A stretch of DNA of 64,000 nt from Podaxis mareebaensis. Taxonomy: Eukaryota; Basidiomycota; Agaricomycetes; Agaricales; Agaricaceae. Shown in pieces: positions 11,361 to 22,798 of the stretch. The notes beneath the pieces were generated by a model that was not told where the DNA came from, searched no databases, and was given only the letters and a program-made list of their open reading frames with translations. The stretch covers positions 1 to 64,000 of the forward strand of contig JAEUWP010000320.1 of the NCBI GenBank assembly GCA_018524725.1. The letters are read 5' to 3'. Each line of letters starts with the position of its first letter. The first letter of the stretch is position 1. Position numbers and translations under genes: made by a program.

Positions 11361-14102
11361 ATCTAAATGCATCATAGCCTGCTGAGAAACAGCACGGTGA
11401 CCCTTCTGCTTCTGAACTGCCCATGCCACTGCCTTTCCTGTTAGGCCAATCCTGTAGGCACTCATGAATCACCAGGATCGATTCACAAACTGGCAGATAA
11501 CATCAACTGGACATGAATTGAATGCCTCAATGGCTGCTTTCTTGGCTTCATCAAATGAATTCTTTGAGACCTGGCAATAGTGGAATTTCACCCAACCCCA
11601 ATACTTTGGAATCCCATTATTCAACATCCAGTGATGAAGCATCATTAAGAACACTCACCATTTCAATTGGATTCAACTTGCAATGGAATTTAGGCAAGAA
11701 AATACACAAGTGACCTGTGTCCTTGATGACCTTCTCGAGCATTGACTCTTGGTTGGTGAAGTCATCCTGTTTGCTGAGCAGTCGAGCCATGCAACAACCA
11801 TCATTCTCCAGAGGACAAACTGGGTTGCACTTTGCTTTGAGTTTTCTAATGTCAAAACCATGCTCTTCAAGGGTTTGCTTCAGCCCCTTTGGCTTGCCAT
11901 CATCTGTCATCATCCTTTGAATGTGTCCATGAAATCATGGGTCAGGGTTGGATTCAGGGATAATGGTGTCCTTTTGATGGCATTGTTTTCCACCATTCCC
12001 CTTATTCATCTCGAAGGCTTTGAGAGCATCAGGAGGGAGCACTGCATGAGCAGAGGACTGATCGAAGACAAATAATGCTTGACACCCAGGATGAGCCTCT
12101 TCAAAAATAGGGATAGCCAGATTTTTGACTTGTTCAATCAATTGCTGACAATCCCACCAAGCATCACCATTTGACCCAGGATAGATAATTTTTCGTGCCA
12201 ACTTTTTTATTGTCCTGTCATCATTTTTGACAATAAGTCAGCCATTGACCTCTTCAATAAAGTCAGAGTTGTGAATGAGTCGCCCACAGCCCTTTTTCTG
12301 CAATGGCTGTTAGTCATCAGAAAGCCTTGGAATTGTGATCAATGCAAACTGGCTTTTTATAATATATTATGAAGACTCACCAAGCAGAGGACACATGCTC
12401 ATTTGCTTGACAGCAAGTTTCATCTTGAAATTCGGCTATTATCTCCTTCTCACCAGGCCCAAGAGTTGGCTCTATACACACCATGCCACCAGAAGGATCT
12501 GGGACATAATGGGCCATCCAACGTTCATATTCCTCCATCTGTGGAAGGAAAACTGTGTCCTGATATTTCACCACATCAGCCCTCTCATGGCCATCCATGT
12601 AAACCCTTTTCCTAATCACTGTCCTCACCCATCCCAGCTTAATCAACCAACAGCGAGCTGTCCTTTCACATATTGGTTTATCCAGTGATAACCCAAGAGC
12701 TGGCAAGATTTCCTCAACAAGGGCATGGTGAAATTTTTGAGGTGTGACTGTCCCAATCAGCTGCTCTGTCAACCATGTGTGAGCTGCACAATGCACAGAC
12801 TCATCCTTAAGTAAGGAATGAGCATGATTCCCCCCTCGCTTCTCAACAGGCAGCTGCTTGAAGACTTGATAGTATCGTGCAAGTGTACGGATATGACATG
12901 CAAAATAAACATTTGATGTTGAGGACTCGTGCCATTGGTGGGCAATTGCAAGGCTTGCCTGTATACGAGACACCCCTTTGAGTTGTAATGTTGCAAAATT
13001 TTGTAGGATCATAAGTTGGTTGACCCTTGTAAGTGGGAGTGTCTTGTAATTGCACTTCAGATCTTCTTTGATTTGCTCATGCAACTCTATCCAAGGCCTA
13101 ATGCTATCACCTTGAAATGGTGCAATGACTTCTTCAAGTTCATCCTCCCAGTCCTCCTCATCAAGGTTACTCTGTGAATCTTCTGGTGTGATGTCAACAC
13201 CTGAAATGTCTCCTATCTCTTCAACACCCTGAACCTCGTCATCTCACTTGTGCTTCCCCAACCCAGTCATCCAAGGAATCACATCAGAGGTCTCTGAGCC
13301 CAACTCATTCACACCAACTCCATCATCTTCAGTCCTGGTGTCAATCTCTACATCATTGTCACTGGGTTCCAGGCCTGCACCATCACTGACTTCCCCACCA
13401 GCAATTTGATCAAACTCAGTTCCTCCTGAGCCAACACTATGTTGTCCAATGGGCTCAAAACCACAGTATTCAAGATCAACCTGGTCAGACAACAGGTCAC
13501 GATAATGACATCATGTCCTTGCTGACTTGCTGCCAACATCTGGCCCTTTTTTTCGTAAGACTGGGCCCTTGACTTTTGCTGTGGGAATTCATCACTATAG
13601 AGGCTCCACGTCAGAATACTCAAATTTCTTACTCACAGGCTCGAGAGCTTTTCTGAGCTTGCTTCCACCATAGTTTTGCAGGAACCCAATCCTCATCCAG
13701 GGGGTCATCCTCATAGTCCACTGCCATGCCCATCATCCTAACTTGAAATCCTTCCCTTCCCAAATCAGCCGTCCACTCATGGTGATCATCTTCCAATGCA
13801 TCCCAGTATAGCCCATCATCCTCATTCTCAGACTCAGCATCAGAATCCACCCATCGTGGTTTGATATAATCCATGTCTCGGGCAGGGCCTTCTTCATCTG
13901 AGTCTTTGGCATTGTCTGAAACATTGCCACTAGGCAACACCTCAGTGCCGAGCCCTCCATCAACATCCACCTCCATTGTGTTTTCGAGAGCATGTTGCTC
14001 ATGACTCGGAGTGACACTCTCACTGGTGACACTCTCGCTAGTGACCCTGGGCTGGTTTCGGAGCCCAGATATGTTACGTTTGCACTTTTTCTGTCGGCCC
14101 AT
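11361..14102 (-). pseudogene. DDE-superfamily transposase gene (decayed)
   Basis: The minus strand carries a transposase in one discernible order. An acidic N-terminal region starts at 14,102. A helical DNA-binding-like region follows (13,084-12,377, with TARCWLIKLGW). The first catalytic Asp lies in EFQDETC near 12,400, the second in FVFDQSSAH near 12,050 and the Glu in LNPIEM near 11,660. A probable intron follows LNPIEM, with coding resuming at YWGW near 11,605. TGA codons at 12,238, 11,935 and 11,469 interrupt the frame where arginine would fit. This type of transposase is common in agaricomycetes; the exact superfamily and the terminal inverted repeats were not determined. The copy is not functional. 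Confidence 0.75.
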
Positions 14103-15282
14103 AGCAGTAGGTAGAGAATGTTATAAAAGAATAAAAAATTAATTACACAACAACCGCTTGTTAGACTTTCTTCTAACTTCAGGTTTACACTCAACTCCAC
14201 GAAATGAATCGAATGCAACACTTTCTATAATTTTTGAATGTGATTTGGGTCCCCGGCCATAATTTTCGTGGTCATAAGATGAAACGGCACTTTATGAGCA
14301 AACCGCTCGTCAGAATTTCTCCTTTCTGGGCTCAATGAACTCCCCTTAGCGAGATCTATCGATTGAGCATGTTTTCCCACGAATCAAAACTGCTCTACTG
14401 AGTTGGTCGGTTTTGGTTGTCCACGACTGTAGGGCTGGCAGACCTATAAATATAAACCACGTGGAAGACACTTATGAACTCTGGTCTGGGGTCCTACCCT
14501 AAGCCCGTTCAGTTGGGAATCTAGCTAGGTACAGATGCAGCAAAAACTGCTACTCACCTAGGTGATGGGAGTCCCAATAGCGTACCCGACAAAACTCGGT
14601 ACGCATTCCATGTGAGGGGCTGGAGTTATATTTTCACTGCAGCTCGATGAGCCGACACCGAGTAATCGAAGGACATCCCAAATCGTGATGAAAGGAAGGA
14701 GATATCAAATGTGTTGACGTGGAGGACTACATCTTGCACCTCGGGCGGTGTGATGCATGATGGTAACTTGAGATCAGGACATTGATAGGTCGAAAGAGAT
14801 TTATTCCCTCAACTAGTACTAATTGTCTGAATAGGCCATGTTCCAAACCCCTGTCTGTTACATGTATACTAGAGTCTCCTTTCAGGATATCGTAATAGGC
14901 TTTCTCGCTTGTACTGGCAAGTAGTACATGAGGAAGGATATTGGCACCTGCCGCAAGATTTATCAGAGGCGTTCAAGTGGGACGGATATCGGATTATCGA
15001 GCTTCAAGCGGGGAAGTTGAATTAGCTGCTTGATTGTATCAACTGACACATCGTAGTGACAACGCCACCCCCGTGAGACAAAGGGTTGATTAAGAGTTAA
15101 CCCGTTCAAGCAGAAGACTGCAATTTAATAAGCACCACGCTCATAAATCAGTTTGAATTTGTTTGCAACACTTCTTACAATAGCACACAGACTAGAATGT
15201 TAGGCCATCATCTGTAAGAAATCCTTTCATGATGATCAAGCTCTGAATACCAGGATTCCGAAAATAGGTTTATGGTTTCCCA
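14103..15282. other. Non-coding stretch marking the return of CpG
   Basis: No gene is recognisable. From about 14,200 onward CG dinucleotides are frequent again, so this stretch marks the border between the decayed transposon block and ordinary gene-bearing sequence. The 5' region of the decayed transposase and the promoter of the DUF6533 gene should both lie here. Confidence 0.4.
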
Positions 15283-15336
15283 TTGCCAATATATAGCTCC
15301 GCAATCGATGCATCCCAAGGGAAATTAACCAGGCCC

Positions 15337-16949
15337 ATGTCCGAACTCACTCCACTCCTCCCTGTTATCTGGCAAGCCCGAGCCATTCAGGTAAGCTACT
15401 ATTCCTTCTCAACTCGCGCTCAACTGATGCCCCATATGGCTTGTGGAAGTATGTGGATGGTAAATGGCAACCTTTCAACCAAGTTTTGGATACGGGCTGA
15501 CAGTCCTTATAGTAGCAGTGGCCACCGTGTTTGTATGTGAATATCTCTATATGCTTCCTGAGGAGGTATGCTTCATCAGCCGGATATCCCCTGATCCATA
15601 ATACCGTGGAGATTGATAACTAAAATGATAGATAAAATATATATGGGCGACAAAATGGTCCAGCCTCAGCTCCCTCTATTTACTTTGCCGTTACACCTTG
15701 CTAGTCTATCTCCTGCTTTTGTTGTCCCGTGAGTCTGGTCAGATTTTGCTCACCGACCTGAGCCTGAACGTGACTTTCCTCGCTGAAAGCGGCATTAATC
15801 AATAACAAGCATGTGAGTTGGTAATCTCCTAGTATCTCAGACCAACGGCCTCCACTCAAATGACCTTTTTCCAGGATGACTTCTGCCTTACGGTGGTAGC
15901 TGCTTATGCGTGTATGTGGTCGCATTCCCGCGATGTTTCTCTATCCTTTACTCGCTATGGTTTTGTAGGGTTCGCTTCCATCGGAGTTGCCGCTGCATTG
16001 CGTAAGTTTGGCCAAGCTATTTCACTGTAGAGTTTGTGAACTCATCTATCCCTCACAAGTTTGCTTCTGTCTGCGTGCATACGCACTGTGGGGTGCAACA
16101 AAAAAGGCAGCCATTCTCACAGGAACTATTGCTTCAGTAGGCCTTTTTCCACATTTCTAGGTGCTCGGTTATGCATATAACCTTACCCAATACAGACGGT
16201 AGTCGTGTTCAGCATCGTGGTTAATATTCTGAACACTGTTCAGATTGCAAGTTTTGCTCGAACAAATATGTTGAGCTCACCCGACCGCAACTTATTAACT
16301 GGTAACCGATCCTGCACGACAGCGTGTGACCGCCTTGACTTACCTTCTTGTAGCGCTACTTCCACCATGCGCTTTGTTCGCTCAGCCGACCTCCCAGGTT
16401 GACATACCTATGATAGGGAACATCATTATGCTAGTGGATGACCTCAGTGAGTTCCGTTGAGTCCATCGGTGATCACTTTTTGTAACCTCCTTTGGAACAA
16501 GTCCTCACATTGTTGGTTTTGATGGCGAAAATATGGAGGTACCACCAAGGCCCAAATGGCCTCGTCAAGCATATCTATCGGGATGCACTCCTCTACTTTT
16601 CTCTTAATTCTCGTGGGTGGTTACTTATTCACTTGACTAAATACGATGATAGAATGCAAGTGAAGTGACTTCGGTTGTTACTCTGATTCTCCGTAATACG
16701 CTTCCAGGACTCTTGGCTCAAATTGGACCAACGTGAGCCAATTCCCTCTCAGTGCTTACAGTCTCGGAACCTCAAATATCTTTCCTCAGTCTTTCAACGG
16801 TCGTTTACAGTGCCCTGTCGTGTCGAGTCCTTTTACGGCTTCGTGAACATGCCCAATACGGCTTGGACTCAGTCGAGACATCAGTGTCACAGCTTCGCTG
16901 GAATATCTCACAACATTCCAGTCGGAGGGGTGACCCCAGCATGACATAG
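15337..16949 (+). CDS. DUF6533 domain-containing multi-pass membrane protein
   Basis: Spliced exons spell a DUF6533 protein, an agaricomycete-expanded family of about 7-TM proteins of unknown function. Exon ending 15565 gives CEYLYMLPEE; exon 15632-15728 gives IKYIW and SLYLLCRYTLLVYLLLLL; then about 15875-16001; 16060-16136 (LRAYALWGATKKA); 16196-16301 (TVVVFSIVVNILNTVQIA); 16354-16397; 16502-about 16612 (YRDALLYF); and a last exon ending at 16949 (SCRVLLRLRE). The LPEE-x3-IW and LRAYALW motifs are the family marks. The N-terminus is unsettled: ATG at 15337 gives a family-like start (VIWQARAIQ) ending at a clean donor (15390/15391) but one base out of phase with the next exon, while ATG at 15464 is in phase but short. 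The phase at the 15728/15875 junction is also unsettled. Either is a mis-chosen splice site or a small lesion. Confidence 0.75.
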
Positions 16950-17714
16950 AGTGACGTACAAAAGGTAGTGACAGGCTGGGCCGATGACTACCTTGTGTCC
17001 AATTAATTTAGTGTCAACGTACAACACAACTGAATCGGACTCCTATTTATCAGAGACATCCTCGCGATTTATGCCTTCATGGTTTCGTCGGAATGCAGTT
17101 ACCAATGTCCTGGAAGCTTCAATTCATGCCGCCTGGTCAACATCACTGTGCAGTAACTTAATTGAAGATGAGGCAAGATAATGAGAAGCCGATGCATATT
17201 TTACATTATTCCAGTTCCGTATCCAGCAACGAGGGGGGGGGGTAAAGGCGGATATTAATGAAGAAGGCTTTGTCTTCTGTGGTAGGTGGAGAACACGAAA
17301 CACGGAAAAGTGGTCAGTGTCTCACGAACGTCTTGAGAGCCTCCTCACAAAACAGCTTTGGGTACCCCATCATGTGGAAACGAGTTATATGAACTTCGGT
17401 GGAACAAGCTTAATTGATATATACAGACCACTACCACTTACCTTGGCAACAATCTTAGTAGCGTAATCTGACAACGCTCATCATGTGGCCGCGCGAAGGG
17501 CTATATGCCTTCATTGTAGCTTACAACCTGAGTGATCGAACGGCATCACAAATCATGGCAAAAGTGGTTATCGAATGCACCGAGGTGACGGAACTTCATT
17601 TAGGTATGAATGCCAAATATATCATCACCACAGGGGACAATACATTGCCGTGGTGTTGCTGTCAGACCAGACATTCATTTTAATGCCTTCCGTGTCGTGC
17701 GCAAGCTATCGGTG
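16950..17714. other. No recognisable gene
   Basis: Short frames at 16,984-17,181 and 17,483-17,683 resemble no family I know and are not joined by convincing splice sites. A run of nine or so G lies near 17,231-17,240. Nothing else is seen. Confidence 0.3.
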
Positions 17715-18266
17715 TTAGAGCGCATCGTCCGTCGCATCAGCCCACCGCCAACGAGTGGGGTGGAGTGGGTGGAGTGATGCAGAACGTATTGGAGTGTAGG
17801 CGTCTAGATACATGGGATGAGGGCAATGACTGGTGTTTCTTCGTTCCACGTCCGAGCTCCATGTCCTCTCCTTAGGGTAAGTGAAGCCTCTTGACGCTGC
17901 CAATAGTGCCTCATCTTGGCATGAAAATCGCAAATGCCAACCAATAAAGCCTTTCCAAAGAGCGCATAAGAAGCACAGGCTATGATAAGGATCCAACTGG
18001 AAGACACAGGTGAAACTAAGTAGTGACCATGATTCAGAATCTCCGGTGGATCACCAATCTATGAGCGTCTGGACGTCCTTTGGAACTAAGCTTTGCCCAG
18101 CGGCATAGAGAGGTAGGCTAGTGGGAATTATTTGATAAGTAAATGGGACCCTTTGCTCGCTTCGAGGCTCACTTGTCGTTATCTCCAACGAGTAACAATA
18201 TGATCGATTTGTGTACACCTCAGCGCCCACAACTTTGAAGACATCGCCACTATCCAAAGCCCCCAT
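17715..18266 (-). CDS. Possible small spliced gene of unknown function
   Basis: On the minus strand an open frame of 71 codons begins with ATG at 18,266 (MGALDSGDVFKVV). A second frame further down (18,007-17,804) contains a hydrophobic stretch (WILIIACASYALFGKALLVG) that could be a membrane segment. A short intron between them is possible but no junction stands out. No domain is recognised; this may be chance open sequence. Confidence 0.2.
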
Positions 18267-18611
18267 CCAACACCATCAACCCCTCAGATTGTGTGTTTGA
18301 CGTTAAAATAGGAACGCCTGGAGGGAATTTCTGAATTTCAATGGTACTACAACTATAAACACGGCAGCTGAAGGCAGCAATTCAACCTAAAAGCGATCGC
18401 TATGATTTTACAAAGCTCTCTGAAAAGCACACCCATTCTCTTTCATCGATCTACTCCAGCAATGGACCATAGTGGGACCCAGAAAAAAAAGAATTCTTCT
18501 TCCCAGTCCTCCGACGCTCAATCCGTGTGCTGTGGTACCGTGCCAAAATTCGATGACTCCTCAGGGAGGACAAAGGCGTAGAAGGGTTGGGGTGGTATGT
18601 GAGATATCGCA

Positions 18612-19037
18612 GTGCGGCCAGATCAAGGAACCGGGGTCTTTGGTGCCGACATCTTTGGTGGATCCTTGGATGAAGGTGTCGAAAGGTTCAGCACAACTTC
18701 GAAAGCAGACGCGTTATTGGAACACGATGGAGAAGAAGAAGTGCTAGTCAAGGTGATTCTCAAAGTCGGCATGGCGAACGTTCCTCCATATGTGCTCAGT
18801 AAATCAGAGCAACTGGGAACAATTTACGTGTGCGGAGACTTGCCAGCGATGCCAGGAACTCAGTCTGAAGGAGGGATGTGGGTTCGAGCAAGGAGGATCA
18901 TGCTCACATCTTTCTGGAAGGTTCAACGCAGCTCGACCTCCGCGGGCAGGACATATACCTTGACGTTGAATGCGCCTCCTAGCGAGAGGGAAGCCGGGTA
19001 CGCTCAAGGTTATGAGATAGGACAGCGCGGACATTGA
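18612..19037 (+). CDS. Possible unrecognised protein (141 codons open)
   Basis: This is one open frame of 141 codons with mixed, non-repetitive composition (for example GTIYVCGDLPAMPGT and RTYTLTLNAPPSEREAG). A comparable frame of 152 codons overlaps on the minus strand (19,262-18,804), so coding strand is uncertain. There are no recognisable domain, signal peptide or convincing introns. It is reported only because it is the longest candidate between the DUF6533 gene and the first MYND gene. Confidence 0.2.
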   Translation: MRPDQGTGVFGADIFGGSLDEGVERFSTTSKADALLEHDGEEEVLVKVILKVGMANVPPYVLSKSEQLGTIYVCGDLPAMPGTQSEGGMWVRARRIMLTSFWKVQRSSTSAGRTYTLTLNAPPSEREAGYAQGYEIGQRGH

Positions 19038-19574
19038 AGAGGAAGGTCGGGGTAACTGAAAGACGCGCATATTGTAAGTGAGCTTTTGTGACGCAGTTTG
19101 GGCGGAGGAAACTAATCGAAATCCAGCCCATAGACACTTTGACCCTTTAGGCAGGCTGCATAGAAACGTATCGTCGTCCTTGTTTTTGTTCCGCTGTTTT
19201 GCGATTGTTTTTTTCCTTTCCTTCGTTTCTCCCAGAGTGCATACGGACTGTTCGGGCTTCATTAGTTTGCGATGTATGCTCCATGAACTATTAGATTATT
19301 TCCAATTTCTGTGGTGCATTGTCGCTTGTGAAGGCCTTACCAGGATGGATAATGGGTGAAGTCGACGATTTGATGGTGATACCCTTTCTTGCATAAACCG
19401 CCGCACGGAAGCTTATCTACCAGAAAGGCTCGCGACAGTAGGCTAAACGGATCGATGCACATTGATTTGTAGATGTACAAAGGAAGCTATCAAGATACAA
19501 TATTACGTGGATACAGACAGGGTAAAGTTACAAATACCACGAGAGAATCATACACGCAACAACGAGTGACCATA

Positions 19575-21266
19575 CTAATTAAACCCAATCGCCTCACTAA
19601 ACATTCCCAGCAACCCATGGTACGACGGAATACACTCCTTATCCTCCGGCGACCCTCTCAAAAACTCATCCTTTTTCCCGTTCCCCTCATCAAAACAATC
19701 GTCCCGGCTATAAACGACCGGTTTCCCCCACTCTGTCCACTGCCTCCCAGTAAGCACTTGGTTAAGTATTAACGCCCCAGAAGAACGATAATCCCTCACT
19801 GCTCCCTCCTGCTCCATTGTACACGGCTTCCCTTGAAGCTGTGTGATGAATTCCCGGACGATTTCATGTTGTTCCTCCTTCTGGCCGCCGAACACCTCCC
19901 AACTGAGCGCATGATGTAACCGGGTATTATGCATAACAGAGAAGCGCTGTTCCTCGATTAGGGTATACGTCTGACGATCGTGGTCTTGGGGAGTTCGGAA
20001 GTTGGCTGGAGTGCGAGCGCTACCGTAATTTCTGAATGTCTCGGGAAGTCGCTTGATACATCCGGAGGCATCGACGCAGGTTTCCATGCCGAGTGAGTAA
20101 CTGCAGCAGTCTAGTGTGATTTCCTCGCCCTTTATGGTTCGGAAGTAGAGCCAGTAGTGATTATCAGGATCGAGGATAGAGGTACGCGTGTTTGATTTGG
20201 GTTCGTAATACGTCCAAGTTTGAACACGGTTCGTCTTTCCTTGAACGCGGCCTTTGCATATCCCAAAATCGCTGACAGGGCTGTGTCCGTATTCCAGACG
20301 GTAACATGGGCGAGGCTCCCAGTCATTCGTACGCTGACCAGATTCGTTGGCTGAAACGCGGGATGTATGCGTAGAATAGATCTCGGAGAGAATAAGAAGG
20401 GAGACTGCGACCGTTATTTCGAGTGTGAAGCTCTCTCGAAGAACGTGGAGATACAGCTTCATCGATGTGGGTAGGGACTTGCCTCTCCACCATGTGCCTA
20501 GGCTCTTTATGTCAGGAACCTTTGAGACATCGAGTTTGTGTTTGTCGCCGAGCACAACAGTGTGGTGTAGTGAGTTTTCGGATTGGGTAACCTTTCGTGC
20601 GCCGGGTAGGGGAGACTTGAGAATCTTATGGAGAAAGGCAGGATGGAGGTGCGCAGTTGGATCACGAGGCCCCGGGCGACGGCCCAATTTCTCGAACATG
20701 GCTACGAGGAAAGGATCGAGTTCTTTGGGAAGGTTCTTTGCATGATCGGGTACTACATGCCGCATGAAGTCGAACATGTATGCGATGAAGGGATAAAAGA
20801 CCTTGAGATTGATCTGTTGTGTTTTGGCTGAACATTATTAGTCCCGTGTCAGGGGATTCGGAGGAGCAGATTCACCGCACTGCCGTTTATGCTCCCTCCA
20901 ATCAGACTTCTGACACTCTTTCGAACAGTAAATGGCCTGTAGTGGGTGTTATCAAGGTGGCTGTCGTGCAGGAGTGGCGAAACGTACAGAGGCGCAAGAG
21001 CTACACAGTCTTAAAGCAGTCGTCTTGGAACAGACACCGCATTTGTCCAACTTTTGGAGGGGAACGGAGATGACTCTTCCATTGCCGGTTGGTCCTGGAA
21101 ACAGGTCAAAGTCGACTTGGCCGGTGTACATCTTCTCTATGGCCTCGCGCAATTTCATGGGGTCCGTACCGGGCATGGCTTGACCGCCACGCATCATACG
21201 TTGATATGATTGCTGCCATTCGTCGTCCTCCAGAGGGATCGTGCTAGGGAGTAGGTCTGTATGCAT
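19575..21266 (-). CDS. MYND zinc-finger protein, copy 1
   Basis: Three exons (minus): 21266-20988, 20936-20876 and 20827-19575, giving about 530 residues. Exon 1 ends inside a MYND finger (CGVCSKTTALRLCSSC) that exon 2 completes (IYCSKECQKSDWREHK, final Cys). The set C-x2-C, C-x2-C, C-x3-C, H-x3-C is complete, so zinc binding is likely. MYND fingers usually mediate protein-protein contacts. The long C-terminal region (about 415 residues) contains YRLEYGHSPVSDFGICKGR and DPDNHYWLYFRT, shared with two other genes in this window, and matches no enzyme I know. Splice phases agree at both introns, which helps confirm the model. It is intact and transcribed away from the other two family members. 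Confidence 0.8.
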
Positions 21267-21899
21267 GGTGGGGGTAGAGAAAGAAGACGGCTGACGGCTT
21301 CAAATGAAATCACATTATCATGGATAGAAGCACCTCTGATCACGTTGTCCCAAGTGTCAGCCCGATAACAAGAGCAGTATTGTCTCGAAAGGAGTAACAC
21401 TGTGGGTCCATAGCCGAGAAAGCGTGACCTTGGATTGATTTGATTGTTCGTGCACATGGATGAGATATGTTCTATCATAAATGTATCATGTCCAGTCTCC
21501 GTCGGTCACGTTCTTCCCAACTTCTGTGGTATCACGTGTTCGAATATTGTTGTTGTTGTTGTTGAATTCTACATTTCTATACCGCTACAAGCAAACCTAC
21601 TGCTAAGACGCGGTGGGCATATTCTGAGCTAACAGATTATCTACGCCCCTCGGCAGGGTGGTATCTACTGATAGTATAAAGAGGTTCTGAGGTGGTATGT
21701 GGAGGAGTCTGGTAGAGGGGTTGATCGTGCAGGAAGGTAGATGTAGAGTATTGTAGGGCGTTGTCAGGCGCTACGGCGGAGGAGTGAATATAATCATATG
21801 ACGCATATGAAGCATAATTATAAGGATAGTAGAAAATAAAAGTTAGGGTGTGTGAGAAGGGAAGTAGTGGGAGTGGAGAAGAAGCGGCAGGAGATGATG
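21267..21899. other. Intergenic region with a (TTG) run and LINE 3' tail
   Basis: This lies upstream of MYND copy 1. A short TTG-type microsatellite occurs near 21,546-21,563. From about 21,640 the sequence is probably the 3' untranslated part of the LINE relic to the right, low in complexity and rich in GA/GGAG on the plus strand. No gene is seen. Confidence 0.35.
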
Positions 21900-22230
21900 G
21901 GCTGACCGTTACCCCTGGTCCTCGTTGGGGTCCTCTTCCCTGCAAGAGTTGAGTGGGATGTCATTGAGGGTGGGGCTTGTCCGTTTGGGTGGGCCTGTAC
22001 CCGATTTGGTGAAGGCACCTGTTTTCTCCAGAAATATGGTGAGCGCGGTGATTCCCTTCTTGGTTCCTAGTATATCTGGGAGGTACAGAGTCTCCGAGGC
22101 GTCTCGTAGGATCTGGCGGTGTCTTTCATATATGGGGCATGAGCGGAGGATGTGATCTCGTGTTTGCAGGTTCTCTCCGCAGGACGTGTTCGAATAGGGG
22201 TAACACTTGACCGAGCTACTTCCTTGACTG
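21900..22230 (-). mobile_element. LINE (non-LTR retrotransposon) 3' coding relic
   Basis: Read on the minus strand from about 22,230 to the stop at 21,911-21,909, the frame shows the C-terminal tail typical of fungal LINE ORF2 proteins. There is a Cys/His segment (C, SCGENLQTRDHILRSCP) followed by IYERHRQILRDAS, LPDILGTKKGI and EKTGAFTKSG. Only this tail is present, as expected of 5'-truncated LINE copies. The truncation point lies within a few bases of the start codon of the Crinkler-header gene on the opposite strand (22,236). Confidence 0.75.
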
Positions 22231-22235
22231 CCACT

Positions 22236-22798
22236 ATGTCATCCACCCTCGCCCTCAACTGCTACGTTCGTGACGACGATCCCAATAGCATCTTTTCCGT
22301 CAAGATCGCCGCTAATGAGAGTGCCGGTGTCCTCAAGGAAACGATTAAAGCCGAGAAAAGCCATATGTTCCGGAATGTTGATGCGGACGCCTTTAAAGGT
22401 TTTCTCTGCTTCCGATTTGAGGGAGCGTGTCCACATTCATCGTCCAGTGTGAGTATCAAAACATCCTACATCATTGCCATATTCTCGCCTTTCACTTTTA
22501 GCTCCAAAGGTCCACGTCGAAGATTCTGCACCTCCCCATTCTCGCCCTCGACTGCTATGTTCACGGCGAAGGTCCCGATAGCGTCTTCACTGTCAAGACC
22601 GCTGCTAACGAGACGATCTATGATCTTAAGGAAGTTTATAAAGCCAGGAAAAACCGTGTGTATGGGCATAGTAGTTGGAAGCGCACGTTCGATGACCACA
22701 CGCATGACATCTCACAAGATGCACATTGGCTCTGGATCGCATGTGGACTCAGCTTGTGTGCCGACATTGCCATGATACTTGTACTGTATCCGTATTAA
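22236..22798 (+). CDS. Two tandem Crinkler (CRN) N-terminal header domains, no effector domain
   Basis: Two exons, 22236-22448 and 22502-22798, joined by a 53-nt GT-AG intron in phase 0, give about 169 residues. Exon 1 encodes a Crinkler ubiquitin-like header (LALNCYVRDDDPNSIFSVKI, then VLKETIKAEK and NVDADAF). Exon 2 encodes a second, diverged copy (LALDCYVHGEGPDSVF, then DLKEVYKARKN). Such headers normally precede an effector domain; here the frame ends at TAA after a hydrophobic tail (IAMILVLYPY). CRN/CR proteins are effector- or toxin-like in oomycetes and some fungi; a header-only product would have no toxic activity of its own. The first header seems to lose its usual C-terminal part, so partial decay is possible. 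The header call is strong; expression is unknown. Confidence 0.65.

Noticed and set aside
11..13563. The 12-mer TTCGTAAGACTG at 11-22 and again at 13,552-13,563
   Set aside because: Identity does not extend beyond the 12 bases on either side, so it cannot be taken as a pair of element ends.
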